A DNA stretch of 64,000 bases from an uncultured Senegalimassilia sp. (GCA_934630815.1 CAKTWI010000001.1:62001-126000), one strand, 5' to 3'; numbered from the stretch's first letter, positions 8,161 to 18,913 are shown. The notes: generated from the letters alone by a model not told the origin. Translations and numbers: made by a program.

Positions 8161-9393
8161 CTACCAGGGGCGAACGATGATCATGTCGGACTGCACGGAG
8201 CTGACGCATACCGTCTGGCCGAAGGTTGGGGCATGGATCATCTGGCCGCCGCCGATATAGATGCCGCAGTGCGACCAACTGGTGCAGATGTCGCCGGGCT
8301 GCGGGTCGGATACCTGGGACATACCCATGAACGTGTACGTGGTGCCGTAGCGCGAATTGCTGCCGGTGAGCGCATAGCTGACCAAACCGGAGCAGTCGAA
8401 GCCGTCAGGGCCTACGCCACCCCACACGTACGGTGCGCCGATGCAGCTGTACGCGCGGTCGACGATGGCATTGCCCGTGGAGGCGTTGTAAGACGGCGTC
8501 CAGCTGCTGGAACCGCCCGAGTTGCCGGAATTGCCGGTGTTGCCCGAGTTGCCGTTATCGGTCCAACCGGTGTTGCCGGAGTCGCCGGAGTTGTCGGTCC
8601 ACGTGTCGCCACCGCCGTTATCGGCAGCGCCGCCGTTACCGCCATTGCCGCCGGCATTGGCGTTGTTGTTCGTGGCGCCGGCGATGCCCATACGCTGGGT
8701 AGCCTGAGCAGCGGACTGGTCGACGGTCTGCTGGGCGGTTGCGGCAGCAGCGGCCGCCTGTGCGGCACGCTCTTCCTCCACCAGCGTTGCCACCTCGGCC
8801 GAAAGGCCGTCATAGGTCTGCTGCATGGAGTTAACGGTGGCCTGAGCATCGTCCTGGATCTGCTTAGCCTCGGATGCCTTGGCAGCGGCGGTGCGGCTCT
8901 GCTCTTCGAACGTGGCCTTCTGCTCCTGAGCCTCGGTGCGCAGGTCCTTGTTGCGCTGCACGAGCTCGGCATCGTTATCGTTGACCTTGTTCAGCAGGTC
9001 CCAGTTCGTGGCGAACTCGCTGAACGAGGTGGAGCCGAGCAGCAAGTCCAAAAACGAGCTGGCGCCCGTGCGGTACATGCTCTGCGCGCGATCGCCCAAA
9101 CGGGATTGCACGTCGGCGATCTCGACGTTGATCTGGTCGATACGCTCCTGCGCCTGATCGGCGGACTGCTGGGCCTGAGCCTGCTCCTCGAGCGCCTGGC
9201 CATAGTCGGCCGACGCCTGATCGAGCTGATACTGCATGGAGTTGAGCGAGGCCAGGACCGCCTGGGCCTCTGCCTGCTTGGAAGATGAATCAGGGGTGGC
9301 GAATGCCAGCTGCGGAACCATAAGGCCGCAGGACAGGACGCAAGCCATCGCTCCACCGGCGATGCGGCGGCGCAGCTTCATTTCCTGTTGCAT
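8161..9393 (-). CDS. Secreted NlpC/P60 peptidoglycan hydrolase with coiled-coil arm
   Basis: Predicted D,L-endopeptidase acting on cell-wall stem peptides outside the cell. A signal peptide spans residues 1-32 (...PQLAFA), followed by a long Ala/Gln/Glu-rich coiled coil (about 36-230), a Gly/Asn/Ser/Asp-rich linker (about 240-300) and an NlpC/P60 domain (305-410). The triad is Cys334 (DCSG), His375 (SHCGIYIG) and His387 (MIHAP). The layout resembles actinobacterial RipA/CwlO-type hydrolases, whose coiled coil is controlled by partners such as FtsEX. The ATG at 9393 follows AAGGAGG; an upstream open extension of 66 codons has no signal-peptide logic and is rejected. Confidence 0.93.
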   Translation of the reverse strand: MQQEMKLRRRIAGGAMACVLSCGLMVPQLAFATPDSSSKQAEAQAVLASLNSMQYQLDQASADYGQALEEQAQAQQSADQAQERIDQINVEIADVQSRLGDRAQSMYRTGASSFLDLLLGSTSFSEFATNWDLLNKVNDNDAELVQRNKDLRTEAQEQKATFEEQSRTAAAKASEAKQIQDDAQATVNSMQQTYDGLSAEVATLVEEERAAQAAAAAATAQQTVDQSAAQATQRMGIAGATNNNANAGGNGGNGGAADNGGGDTWTDNSGDSGNTGWTDNGNSGNTGNSGNSGGSSSWTPSYNASTGNAIVDRAYSCIGAPYVWGGVGPDGFDCSGLVSYALTGSNSRYGTTYTFMGMSQVSDPQPGDICTSWSHCGIYIGGGQMIHAPTFGQTVCVSSVQSDMIIVRPW

Positions 9394-9513
9394 GCACGAA
9401 CCTCCTTCTCGGTTGCAAAATCGCTTACGCCACTGTATCACCCTGGCAACAAGCGCGGTACCTTTTGCACTGAACGGGCATACGCCCAGGTGAGGCAACC
9501 TGCATATATGGAG

Positions 9514-9570
9514 AACGGGCAGGTGGGGCGAAACCGGGGATTCAACCCCGGCCCGCTCCGCCTGCCCGTT
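9514..9570 (-). terminator. Large three-block stem-loop behind rnhA
   Basis: AACGGGCAGG (9514-9523) pairs with CCTGCCCGTT (9561-9570), and an inner CCGGGG/CCCCGG stem closes on ATTCAA. It lies 25 bases past the rnhA stop and upstream of the NlpC/P60 start, so it probably ends the tal-rho-metG-rnhA transcript. Confidence 0.6.
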
Positions 9571-9594
9571 CCTGACAGTGACTTGCGCCATCGC

Positions 9595-10080
9595 CTAGCC
9601 GCGGAAGCCAGCGTCCTCCTTATGGCGCGATGGGTCGTCGGCCGCGGAGGTTGCCAGCGCATCGCAGCGCTCGTTCTCGGCATGGCCGGCATGGCCCTTG
9701 ACCCAGACGAACTCCACGTCGTGGGGTTCCTTCGCCTTGAGCATGCGTTTCCACAGATCGGAGTTCTTCACCGGCTGCTTCTGCGAGTTCTTCCACCCGC
9801 GCTTGAGCCAGCCGTCCACCCAGTGCTGGTTGAACGCGTTCACCAGATATTGGGAATCGGAGTACAGCGTCACGTGGCAGGGGCGCTTGAGCGCCTCAAG
9901 GGCCACGATGGCGCCGAGCAGCTCCATACGGTTGTTCGTGGTGCAGCGATACCCTTGCGAGAACTCCCGTTCGTGCACCCCGCCCTTGCTGTCGACGAAG
10001 CGCAGGATGCTGCCGTACCCGCCCGGCCCGGGGTTGCCCCGCGAGGCGCCGTCGGAATACAAATCAACGTGCATATGCAA
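9595..10080 (-). CDS. rnhA: Ribonuclease HI
   Basis: Degrades RNA in RNA-DNA hybrids in the cytoplasm. The 161-residue protein has the full catalytic set: Asp10 (LYSDGASRGNPG), Glu53 (NRMELLGAI), Asp75 (LYSDSQYLVNAF) and Asp140 (ENERCDALA), with His130 in the KGH loop. The basic handle (GWLKRGWKNSQKQPVKN) of the Escherichia coli type is present. Two start codons six bases apart (10080, 10074) are equally possible. It is the last gene of the tal-rho-metG group, 84 bases behind metG with a terminator-like hairpin between, so read-through is probably partial. Confidence 0.95.
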   Translation of the reverse strand: MHMHVDLYSDGASRGNPGPGGYGSILRFVDSKGGVHEREFSQGYRCTTNNRMELLGAIVALEALKRPCHVTLYSDSQYLVNAFNQHWVDGWLKRGWKNSQKQPVKNSDLWKRMLKAKEPHDVEFVWVKGHAGHAENERCDALATSAADDPSRHKEDAGFRG

Positions 10081-10105
10081 ACCAATCTTTCCGCACCCAT
10101 GAAAA

Positions 10106-10139
10106 GGCCGGCCAGCCGCGTTGCCGCAGCTGGCCAGCC
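10106..10139 (-). terminator. Terminator behind metG
   Basis: GCTGGCC and GGCCAGC arms form a GC-rich stem followed on the minus strand by CCTTTTC. Confidence 0.6.
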
Positions 10140-10164
10140 TGATCGGATGCCGTGCTTTGAGACC

Positions 10165-12192
10165 CTACTTGAACTGCGAGGGGTGCTTCGAGAAGAAGTC
10201 GAAGCGCGGGGGAAGCTCGCGGATGCGATGGCGCCCATCCTCGAGCTCGGCGCCGTGGCACAGCTCGTCCATGCCCTCGAAATCGAAGTTCCAGCTGAAG
10301 AAGTCGTCGAACTCGAAGCTGAGGTAATCGGCGATCTTCTCGCAGCCCTTCGGCACCACGGGGTGCATGAGCAGCGTGGACACGCGAAGCAGGTAGAAGC
10401 AGTCCACGAGCACCTGACGGCGCAGCTGCTCGTCGCCTTCCTTCTCGGCGGTGCGGATGTTGTCCGTCCAGTACTTGTTCGCCCAGCGGATGAACGTGTC
10501 CATGATGGACATGACCGTGTGCAGCTCGGCCTTGTGCATGGTCTTGTCGTACTCGTTCATGCAGGCGTGCGCGCGCTCGCGCACCTCAGGCGACACCTCG
10601 CCGAGCGGCATCCAGCCCTCGAAGTTCTTCTGCGCCTCGTAGAAGCAGCTGCGTGCCAGACGGTTGAACACGTTGGTGAGCAGCGTGCCCTCCTTGAGAA
10701 CCGGGTCGGCTACGCGCGGGTCGTTGCGCTTCGCCTCGTCGGGGTCGAAGGGCTTGGGCTTGAAGCCCACGGACTTCTGATCCAGGCCAAGCGCCAGGAA
10801 GTGTGCGCGAAGCTGCTCGACGGTGTAATGCTCCAGCAGCTCGTCGGCCGTAGGCGGCTTGACCGAGCCCGACGACGAGGCCTTCTTGTTGCCGAGCAGG
10901 ATGTGATGGTTGGCGATGAGGCTGGTCTGGCGCAGGGGCGTGTCCGTCTCGCCGGGCGCGAGGATATCGCCCGGGCGCAGCGCCTCGATGAGCGCCGGCT
11001 GGGCCACGCCGTAAAAGTACAGGTTGTCCTGGCCGATGAACTGGTAGACCTGCGCGTCTTCCGAGCACCAGAAGTCGCGCCAGCTGCCGCGCGGCAGGCC
11101 CATCTTGTCGTTGACGGCCATGGTGAAGCTCATGGGAGCCCACAGGCTTTCGGGCCAGCACCACACCGTCAGGCCCTCGAGCCCGTCGATGACCGGCGCC
11201 TTCACGCCCCACTCGATGTTACCGGTGATGCGGAAGGGAACGAGCGCCTTGCCCGTGCGGAAGCGGATGCCCGCCGCGGCAAGCACGTCGCGTGCCGCAT
11301 CGCGGTCGTCGATGGTGTCGAACTCGATCTCGAAGGACTGCTTGCCCTTCTCGGCCTCATGGTACTGATGATGCGCGAGCTTGTCGGCGATTTCCAGATA
11401 CTGGTCGTACAGCTCGTTTTTGATATAGACCACCGGCGGGGCCAAGAACTCCTTGATGGTCTGCGGCACGATGGGGCGCACCTCGGGGTCGGCCTCAAGG
11501 GCCTCCACGTGCTTTTTCAGGAAGCCGTTGAACGCCGGCAGGTCGAAATACCAGTTCTCCACCGGGCGCATCTCGGGCGTGACGCCGGTGAGCGAGGACT
11601 TCGGCGCGATAAGATCCTCAGGCGCATAGCTGTGGCCTAGGTCGCACTCATCGGCATAGGCGTGCTCGGACTTGCAGCCCTGCACGGGGCAATGGCCCTG
11701 CACCTGGCGGCCGTTCAGGAACGTGCCGGCCTCGGGGTCGTAGAACTGCAGCGTCGCGCGCTTCTGCAGCCAGCCGTTCTCATGCAGCTTCTTGATGAAC
11801 GCCTCGCTGATGAGCTGGTGGACCTCGCCGGAATGCCCGATGTTGGAGCCTTCGTAGATATCAAGGCTGATGTCATAGGAATCCAGCGTGGCCTTCTGGC
11901 GGTTGTGGTTGCGCAGCACGTAATCCTCGATGGTGCCGTCGAACTGCCCGGCCTCCACCAGCTTGCGGTAGCCCTCGTTGATGGGCGAGCCGAAGCAGTC
12001 CGTGCCGCTGATGAAGCGGACGTTTTCCGCGCCGATGCGGTCGCGCAGGAAGCGCGCGAAGCAGTCGGCGGGCACGAACACGCCGGCGATATGCCCGAAA
12101 TGCAGCGGCTTGTTGCCGTAGGGCATGCCGGCCGTGACCACCGCGCGCTTGGGCCAGGCAACCGTTTCGTTGTTGTCATGCATTGTCGCCAT
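10165..12192 (-). CDS. metG: Methionyl-tRNA synthetase
   Basis: Class I aminoacyl-tRNA synthetase of 675 residues that charges tRNA-Met. The Rossmann domain opens with TAGMPYGNKPLHFGHIAG, containing the HIGH-type motif HFGH (31-34). A Cys-containing knuckle (GHCPVQGCKSEHAYADECD) occupies the connective-peptide position. The KMSKS loop is degenerate (NKKASSSGS), keeping the two lysines. The C-terminus is the anticodon-binding helical bundle; no EMAP-like tRNA-binding domain follows. It starts 15 bases after the rho stop, so it is translated from the same message. Confidence 0.9.
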   Translation of the reverse strand: MATMHDNNETVAWPKRAVVTAGMPYGNKPLHFGHIAGVFVPADCFARFLRDRIGAENVRFISGTDCFGSPINEGYRKLVEAGQFDGTIEDYVLRNHNRQKATLDSYDISLDIYEGSNIGHSGEVHQLISEAFIKKLHENGWLQKRATLQFYDPEAGTFLNGRQVQGHCPVQGCKSEHAYADECDLGHSYAPEDLIAPKSSLTGVTPEMRPVENWYFDLPAFNGFLKKHVEALEADPEVRPIVPQTIKEFLAPPVVYIKNELYDQYLEIADKLAHHQYHEAEKGKQSFEIEFDTIDDRDAARDVLAAAGIRFRTGKALVPFRITGNIEWGVKAPVIDGLEGLTVWCWPESLWAPMSFTMAVNDKMGLPRGSWRDFWCSEDAQVYQFIGQDNLYFYGVAQPALIEALRPGDILAPGETDTPLRQTSLIANHHILLGNKKASSSGSVKPPTADELLEHYTVEQLRAHFLALGLDQKSVGFKPKPFDPDEAKRNDPRVADPVLKEGTLLTNVFNRLARSCFYEAQKNFEGWMPLGEVSPEVRERAHACMNEYDKTMHKAELHTVMSIMDTFIRWANKYWTDNIRTAEKEGDEQLRRQVLVDCFYLLRVSTLLMHPVVPKGCEKIADYLSFEFDDFFSWNFDFEGMDELCHGAELEDGRHRIRELPPRFDFFSKHPSQFK

Positions 12193-12207
12193 CTAAATAT
12201 GTCTCCC

Positions 12208-14354
12208 CTAGAACTCCAGGTTTGCATTTGCGTTCCCGTTGTTGTGCTGGGCCTTTTTCGCCGTGCGCATAAGGAACTCGTCGTTGTCGTCGGTGCGCTT
12301 CAAGGACTTGATGAGCATGTCCATGGCGCGCTCGGTGTTGTTCGTGTTCGCAAGGATGCGGCGAACCGCCCAGATGAGCGGGGCCTTCTGCGGATCGAGC
12401 AGCAGGTCTTCCTTGCGCGTTCCCGATGCCACCGGGTCGATGGCCGGGAAGATGCGGCGGTCTGCCAGGTTACGGTCGAGCTTGAGCTCCATGTTGCCCG
12501 TGCCCTTGAACTCCTCGAAGATGACCTCGTCCATCTTCGAGCCCGTTTCCACCAGGGCCGACGCGAGGATGGTCAGGCTGCCGCCGCCCTCGATGTTTCG
12601 GGCCGCGCCCAGGAACTTCTTCGGCGGGTACAGGGCCGTGGAGTCCACGCCGCCGGACAGGATACGGCCGGACGCGGGCTGCGCCAGGTTGTAGGCGCGC
12701 GCCAGGCGCGTGAGGCTGTCGAGCAGCACCACGACGTCCTTGCCATCCTCCACCAGGCGCTTTGCGCGCTCGATGACCAGCTCGGAAACCTGGATGTGGT
12801 TTTCGGTGGGCATATCGAAGGTGGAGGAGATGACCTCGCCCTTGATGGAGCGCTGCATGTCCGTGACTTCCTCGGGGCGCTCGTCGACCAAAAGGCACAT
12901 GAGATGCACCTCGGGGTTGTTGGCGCTGATGGCCGCGGCGATATCCTTCAGGATGGTGGTCTTGCCGGCCTTCGGCGGGCTGACGATCAGGCCGCGCTGG
13001 CCCTTGCCGATGGGGCTGACCAGGTCGATGACGCGCGCCGTGATGGTGGTCTGGCCATGCTCCATGGTCAGGCACTCGTCGGGATAGACCGGCGTGAGGT
13101 CGCCGAAGCGCACGCGACGGCCCAGCTCCTCGACGGGCTTGCCGTTGACGGTGGCCACCTTCTGCACGGCGGCGTACTTCTCGTTGGGGCGCGCCGGGCG
13201 CGTGGTGCCGGTGAGCTTGTCGCCCTTGCGCAGGCCGTTGCGGCGGATGGTGGAAAGTCCCACGTAGCAGTCCTGCTCGCTGGGCAGATAGCCGTTGGTG
13301 CGCAGGAAGCCGTAGCCGTCCTGCATGATGTCGAGGATGCCCTCGACCTCCACGAAGCCCTCCGCCTTCAGGGACGCGTCGTACACAGCGTCGATAAGCT
13401 CGGCCTTCTTCAGGCCCGCCACGTCGACGTCGAGCTCGGCGGCCTTCGCGCGCAGCTCGGCCACCTTGAGCTTGGCAAGGTCGTCCTTGTTGACGCTGGG
13501 GACCACTTCGCGGTTGTTATTGCGCTGATGGCGCTGGTGACGGTCGTTGCGATCGTTGCCGTTCTTGCGGCCATTGCGGTCGTTGCGCTGGTGGCGGTCG
13601 GCGCCGGCGTTGCCGGAGCTGCGGCCCTCGGCGCGCTCGACGCCTTCGCGGGCGTCGGCCTTGCCGCGGCCCTCATGCTGCTCGGAGCGGCCATCGCGGT
13701 TGACGCCCTGGGCGCGCACCGACTTGCGCGGCGTGCGCGCGGCGCGTGCCGCGCGGCCCGGGGCCATGTCCTTGGCGGGTGCCTGCTGGTCGGAGCCGGC
13801 TGCTTCGGCGGGAGCTTGCGCGGTTTCGACGGTTTCTGCGGCCTCGGGAGCCTGCTGTTTGCCGGATGCGTCCTGCGTGGGGGCCGCCTGAGCGGCGACG
13901 GGCGCGGTGGCGATCTTCTTGTGCGAACGGCCCGGACGGCGCCTTGCCGGCGTGCCCGTTACCGTCTCGGCGGGCTGGGCGGCCTCGGCGGTCTGCGCCT
14001 TGGATGCGGCGGCCTCGGACTCGGCAGGAGCCTCCTTCGCCTTTTTCGCCTTCACCGCGGAAGCAGGCTTCGCGGCGGCATCGGCCTTCGCAGCAGGGGC
14101 GGATTCGGCCTTCTGGGCGGGCGCGGCCTTCTTACGAGGACGGCCCGGGCGGCGCTTGGCCGGCGTTTTCGGGGCACTATCGGCCCCATCGGCCGGGGCG
14201 TCGGATGCGACGTCGGAAGAAGCCTCGGAAGAGGCCTTGCCAGACGAGGCGGCGCTTTTGCGCGGACGGCCCGGGCGGCGCTTGGGAGCAGCCGGCGCCG
14301 CATCGGCCGCGGGGGCGCCCTGCTGCGGCGCCTCCGCTACATTCTGCTCGTCGC

Positions 14355-14358
<4 letters not shown>
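12208..14358 (-). CDS. rho: Transcription termination factor Rho with long basic N-terminal extension
   Basis: Hexameric RNA-dependent ATPase that ends transcription. At 716 residues it is about 300 longer than E. coli Rho. The first roughly 280 residues are low-complexity Ala/Lys/Glu/Arg and hold two AT-hook-like copies of KRRPGRPRK and a third variant RRRPGRSHK, then an Arg/Asn/His-rich tract. The conserved part follows: Rho_N helices (LAKLKVAELRAKA), the cold-shock-like RNA-binding domain (DGYGFLR), the Walker A SPPKAGKTT, and the Q- and R-loop region. The start ATG overlaps the stop of the tal gene (ATGA), so translation is coupled. Extended N-termini are common in actinobacterial Rho. 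Confidence 0.96.
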
Positions 14359-15041
<683 letters not shown>

Positions 15042-15253
15042 CCTTATTCCTCCTTATATATATGGGTTGTTACCCGCTTTGCGCATAGAAAGAGCGTTGA
15101 TGGGAAGCGGGAACTTGATGATGGGAAGGGTTTCCTTCGAGAAAATAAAGCTAGGGGCAGAATAGCGCAGGCGCCGGGTGCGCGCAAGCAAGTCATCGCC
15201 GATAACCACCCGAAGCGCATGACCGGGCACAACAAGCGCGCAAAACGCACGAA

Positions 15254-15269
15254 AGCCGGGATGACCCGG
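15254..15269 (-). terminator. Weak hairpin behind the histidine operon
   Basis: GCCGGG, loop, CCCGGC, followed on the minus strand by TTTCG. It lies about 120 bases past the hisI stop. In the rest of the 349-base gap 15042-15390 I see only a T/A-rich tract in front of the transaldolase gene and no gene. Confidence 0.4.
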
Positions 15270-15390
15270 CCTTCAAGCTTTCGCGTATTCGGTTCTCAGC
15301 GGGGCACGATGACGGCGAAGCGTCTACGGGCAACTGCGCGTGAGCGAGTTTGCCGCCGTTCCCCCCGCAAGCGCGATGACGGCCAAGCGC

Positions 15391-15723
15391 CTACTCGAAC
15401 TTGGCCAGCGTGCGGAAGAAGCAGCTGGTGGCGCCGGTGTGGCAAGCGGGGCCCGCCGGATGCACGAGCGCCAGAAGCGTGTCGGCATCGCAATCGTAGC
15501 GAAGCTCGACGATCCTCTGCGTGTTGCCGCTGGTGGCGCCCTTGTGCCACAGCTCCTGACGGCTGCGGCTCCAGAACACCGTCTCGCCGCGCTCAAGCGT
15601 AAGCGCCAGGCTCTCGGCGTTCATCCACGCCATCATGAGCACCTCGCGCGTTTCCGCATCCTGCACGATGCACGGGATCAGCCCGTCGGCGTTGTATTTC
15701 AGCTCGGGGAGCTCGGTTTGCAT
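15391..15723 (-). CDS. hisI: Phosphoribosyl-AMP cyclohydrolase
   Basis: Opens the adenine ring of PR-AMP, the third step of histidine synthesis. The 110-residue protein contains only the cyclohydrolase domain, with the zinc and magnesium residues in DCDADTLL and [16 protein letters not shown]. There is no fused HisE pyrophosphohydrolase and no hisE elsewhere in the window, so step two must be encoded elsewhere. Last gene of the his operon, 12 bases behind hisF, with AAAGGA before its ATG. Confidence 0.95.
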   Translation of the reverse strand: MQTELPELKYNADGLIPCIVQDAETREVLMMAWMNAESLALTLERGETVFWSRSRQELWHKGATSGNTQRIVELRYDCDADTLLALVHPAGPACHTGATSCFFRTLAKFE

Positions 15724-15735
15724 GGGTGGTCCTTT

Positions 15736-16500
15736 CTAGAGGCGCACGGGGATGCCCTGGCTGCGCATGTACTCCTTGACTTGGGACACCGTGAACTCGC
15801 CGAAGTGGAAGACGCTGGCGGCCAGCACGGCATCGGCTTCGCCGTCGATGATGCCCTCGGCGAAGTGCTCGAGCTTGCCCACGCCGCCGCTAGCGATGAC
15901 GGGAATATCCACCGCGCGAGCCACCGCGCGGGTGAGCGCGCAGTCGAAGCCGTCCTTGCTACCGTCGCGATCCATGCTGGTCAGCAAGATCTCGCCAGCG
16001 CCGCGGCGAGCCGCCTCGACGGCCCATTCCACGGCGTCGATGCCCGTTGCAGTGCGGCCGCCGTGCACGTAGACCTCCCACTTGTTGGGGTTGCCGGCCA
16101 CCTGCTTCGCGTCGATGGCGCACAGGATGGCCTGCGTGCCGAACGCGGCGGCGGCGTCCGAGATGAGCTGCGGGTTGTCCACCGCCGCGCTGTTGACCGA
16201 CACCTTGTCGGCGCCAGCGGCTATCATGCGGCGGATGTCGGCGACGCTGCGGAAGCCGCCGCCCACGCAGTACGGCAGGTGCAGCTGCGCGCTGGCGCGG
16301 CTTGCAAGGTCGACAGTGGTCTCGCGCTTGTCGCTGGTGGCGGTGATATCAAGGAAGATCACCTCGTCGGCGCGCTGCTCGTCATAGCGCTGCGCCAGCT
16401 CGATGGGGTCGCCCGCATCGCGCAGGTTCACGAAGTTGACCCCCTTCACCACACGGCCGTCCTTCACGTCCATGCAGGGGATCACGCGTTTTGCCAACAT
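15736..16500 (-). CDS. hisF: Imidazole glycerol phosphate synthase, cyclase subunit
   Basis: Pairs with HisH to turn PRFAR plus ammonia into imidazole glycerol phosphate and AICAR. The (beta/alpha)8 barrel of 254 residues starts [20 protein letters not shown] with the catalytic Asp of CMDVKDG, and has the second Asp in the [10 protein letters not shown] segment. I use the ATG at 16500 because GAGGAG precedes it; a start five codons earlier adds unconserved residues. A gap of 145 bases separates it from hisA. Confidence 0.96.
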   Translation of the reverse strand: MLAKRVIPCMDVKDGRVVKGVNFVNLRDAGDPIELAQRYDEQRADEVIFLDITATSDKRETTVDLASRASAQLHLPYCVGGGFRSVADIRRMIAAGADKVSVNSAAVDNPQLISDAAAAFGTQAILCAIDAKQVAGNPNKWEVYVHGGRTATGIDAVEWAVEAARRGAGEILLTSMDRDGSKDGFDCALTRAVARAVDIPVIASGGVGKLEHFAEGIIDGEADAVLAASVFHFGEFTVSQVKEYMRSQGIPVRL

Positions 16501-16645
16501 ATATCTGCTCCTCAACGGCTCGGGGAAAGGGGGGAATCGACGGGAAGGTGCCGGCTGCCGCGTTGCGGAACCGGGGAACGTTGCGCAGGCAAGCGCAGCG
16601 CCCGGCTTCGCCGCGAAACGGCCGGCGCTCGGCGCCTTTAGGGCA

Positions 16646-17389
16646 TTAGGATCGCGCGGCCGTTAGGCTGGCGCAAAGGGAGACGCCCTCGGCAACGTCG
16701 AGCGTGCCCTCGTAGACGGCCCTGCCGGTGATGACGCCCTCGATGCTTTCCGCCACCGGCGCCAGGCGCTCGATGTCGGCGAGGCTTGCCACGCCGCCGC
16801 TGGCGATGACGGGGTTGCCGAACGCGTTCGCCATGTCGACGTAAGCCTGCACGTCGATGCCGGTCTGCATGCCGTCGCGCGCGATGTCGGTGTAGACGAT
16901 GTGCTTGAACCCGGCGGCGCCCATCGCGCGCGCCAGGTCGGCGGCGGCCACGCCCGAGCCCTCGATCCAGCCGGAGACGGCCACTTCCCCGCCCTTCGCA
17001 TCGATGCCGGCGGTCAGGCGGTCGCCGCCCACCGCGGCCACCGCCGCGCGCGCAAGCTCGAGGTCGTTGACGAGCGCGGTGCCGAGCACCATGCGCGCCG
17101 CGCCGACATCCGCCAGGCGCTTGAGCGTCTCCAGACTGCGGATGCCGCCGCCGATCTCGACGGACAGCGACGTCTCGCGCACGATGCGCTCCACGATGGC
17201 GATGTTTTCCGGGACGCCGCTGCGCGCGCCGTCCAGATCGACCACGTGCACCCACTGGGCGCCGGCCTGCTCGAAGGCGCGCGCCTGCGCCACGGGGTCG
17301 TCGTTGTACACGGTCACCTGGTTGTAATCGCCCTTCGCCAGACGAACGGCCTTGCCGCCCAGGATATCGATTGCGGGGAGCAGGTACAT
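16646..17389 (-). CDS. hisA: ProFAR isomerase
   Basis: Amadori isomerase of the histidine pathway (ProFAR to PRFAR). Barrel protein of 247 residues starting [17 protein letters not shown], with the catalytic Asp of AIDI and the second Asp in [13 protein letters not shown]. The context is purely histidine synthesis, with no trp genes, so this is annotated as HisA; many actinobacteria use a bifunctional PriA and the sequence alone does not exclude that. AGGAGG precedes the ATG, and hisH ends 9 bases upstream. Confidence 0.93.
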   Translation of the reverse strand: MYLLPAIDILGGKAVRLAKGDYNQVTVYNDDPVAQARAFEQAGAQWVHVVDLDGARSGVPENIAIVERIVRETSLSVEIGGGIRSLETLKRLADVGAARMVLGTALVNDLELARAAVAAVGGDRLTAGIDAKGGEVAVSGWIEGSGVAAADLARAMGAAGFKHIVYTDIARDGMQTGIDVQAYVDMANAFGNPVIASGGVASLADIERLAPVAESIEGVITGRAVYEGTLDVAEGVSLCASLTAARS

Positions 17390-17398
17390 GGCGGCCTC

Positions 17399-18061
17399 CT
17401 AACCTTGCAAGGCGGGCGATGCCGCCTTGGCGATCTCGACGAAATTGCGCAACACGGCCGCGCCGGCGTCCGAGCTTTTCTCGGGGTGGAACTGCACGCC
17501 GAACGCGTTGCCCTTCTGCACGGCGCACGGGAACGTCACGCTGTGCGTGGTGTGCGCGATGGCGAACGGCCCATCAGGCGCGATATAGCTGTGGGTGAAG
17601 TAGAAGTACGTACCCGAAGGAATGCCCGCGAACAGCGGGTTCTCCGGCGCGCCGGCAGGAAAATCAACGGTGTTCCAGCCCACGTGCGGGACCTTGTACG
17701 CACGGCCCTCGGCGTCCTGGCGCGGCATGCGATCCACGCATCCGGGCAGCACGCCCAGACCGCGCGGGTTTCCGTCGGCGTCGGCACCTTCCGCGCCCTC
17801 CTCGAACAGCAGGTGCTCGCCCAGGCAGATGCCCAAAAACGGCACCCCTTCCGCGATGCGGCGGCGGATGACCTCGGTCTGGCCGAGCTCGTCCATGGTG
17901 GCCGCGGCGTCGGCGAACGCGCCCACGCCCGGCAAGACGATGGCGTCGGCGGCGGCTATCTCGGCGGCATCGTCGGTGATGCGGGCGTCGGCTCCGGCAG
18001 CGCGCAAACCGCGCTCAACGGATAGCAGGTTACCCTTCTTGTAGTCAACAACAGCGATCAT
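17399..18061 (-). CDS. hisH: Imidazole glycerol phosphate synthase, glutaminase subunit
   Basis: Class I glutamine amidotransferase that feeds ammonia to HisF. 220 residues starting MIAVVDYKKGNLLSVERGL. The nucleophile Cys is in GICLGEHLLF, and the His-x-Glu pair is in QFHPEKSS. In the usual oxyanion position the sequence reads VLPGVGAF. It is separated from hisB by a 221-base spacer filled by a structured repeat (18081-18282), the largest interruption in the operon. Confidence 0.96.
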   Translation of the reverse strand: MIAVVDYKKGNLLSVERGLRAAGADARITDDAAEIAAADAIVLPGVGAFADAAATMDELGQTEVIRRRIAEGVPFLGICLGEHLLFEEGAEGADADGNPRGLGVLPGCVDRMPRQDAEGRAYKVPHVGWNTVDFPAGAPENPLFAGIPSGTYFYFTHSYIAPDGPFAIAHTTHSVTFPCAVQKGNAFGVQFHPEKSSDAGAAVLRNFVEIAKAASPALQG

Positions 18062-18080
18062 AGGCGTCTCTTACATCTCG

Positions 18081-18282
18081 CAGGTCCAATAAAAGTCAGT
18101 GAGGGCGGTGTGCCCCGAACGAAGCGCGAACGGGGGACGGAGGTGCGTTCACGGTCGTCGACCGAGACACGGAGGGGCGCTCATGAACGCACCTCCGTCC
18201 CCCGTTCAGCCCCGTTCAAACGGCGCGCCGCGGGCGCCCGCGATGTCGGGCGTCCCGGCTGCCGCCAAGCAGGCATGCGCGG
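18081..18282. repeat. Structured intergenic repeat, copy 1 (between hisB and hisH)
   Basis: Shares with two other copies (34174-34337, 34931-35098) the plus-strand start CAGGTCC...AGTCAGTGAGGGCG, a (G)GGCGCCCGC segment, and a small CTGC...GCAG hairpin next to the stop codon. This copy also holds a perfect 24-bp inverted repeat (18128-18151 / 18184-18207), with CGGTCGTCGACCG stem-looping inside. It fills the space from the hisB stop almost to hisH. Confidence 0.65.
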
Positions 18283-18876
18283 CTACAGCATCCCCTTCGT
18301 GGACGGCAGCGCGTCGCCCATGCGGGGGTCGGGCTCGCAGGCCTGGCGCATGGCGCGCGCCACCGCTTTGAACATGCCCTCGATGACGTGGTGCGTGTTC
18401 TCGCCGGCAAGCTGGCGGATGTGCAGCGTGACGCCGGCGTTGGCGGCGAAGGCGATGAAGAACTCCTTCGCCAACGTGGCATCGAAGGCGCCCACCATCA
18501 CCGCGGGGACATCGGCATCCCAATACAGCTGGCCGCGTCCCGAGATGTCCACGGCCGCCATGATAAGCGCCTCGTCCATGGGCATGGCGATGTCGCCGAA
18601 GCGGCGGATGCCGCGCTTGTCGCCGAGCGCCTGCGCGAACGCCTGCCCCATGACGATGCCCGTGTCCTCCACCGAGTGGTGGCCATCCACCTCAAGGTCG
18701 CCCTTACAGCGAACCTGCAGGTCGAACAGGCCGTGGCGCCCGAACGCGGTGAGCATGTGGTCGAAAAACCCGATGCCCGTCTCCACATCCGTAGAGCCCG
18801 TGCCATCAAGCCCGACGGACAGGTCGATATCGGTCTCCTTCGTGGTGCGCGCGATATGCGCAACGCGTTCGCTCAT
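18283..18876 (-). CDS. hisB: Imidazoleglycerol-phosphate dehydratase
   Basis: Dehydrates IGP to imidazole acetol phosphate. The 197-residue protein contains only the dehydratase, without the phosphatase domain of enteric HisB. Metal-binding His motifs are present in duplicate: GFFDHML and GHHSVEDTGI near residues 40-75, with their counterparts in the second half (the IRQLAGENTHHVIEGMFKA region). It lies 68 bases behind hisC; that spacer holds one copy of the GTTAGCGCTACGTCCCC repeat. A histidinol-phosphate phosphatase is not in the window. Confidence 0.96.
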   Translation of the reverse strand: MSERVAHIARTTKETDIDLSVGLDGTGSTDVETGIGFFDHMLTAFGRHGLFDLQVRCKGDLEVDGHHSVEDTGIVMGQAFAQALGDKRGIRRFGDIAMPMDEALIMAAVDISGRGQLYWDADVPAVMVGAFDATLAKEFFIAFAANAGVTLHIRQLAGENTHHVIEGMFKAVARAMRQACEPDPRMGDALPSTKGML

Positions 18877-18913
18877 TGCTGTTCGCCTTTCTTTCGTCGT
18901 ATGTGCAGCGACT

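Noticed and set aside
9514..9570. tRNA-like fold (7-bp acceptor-like stem with an inner GGGGATTCAACCCC arm)
   Set aside because: Only 57 bases, no D or anticodon arm, and the T-loop-like part is not adjacent to the 3' acceptor strand. Treated as a terminator stem-loop.
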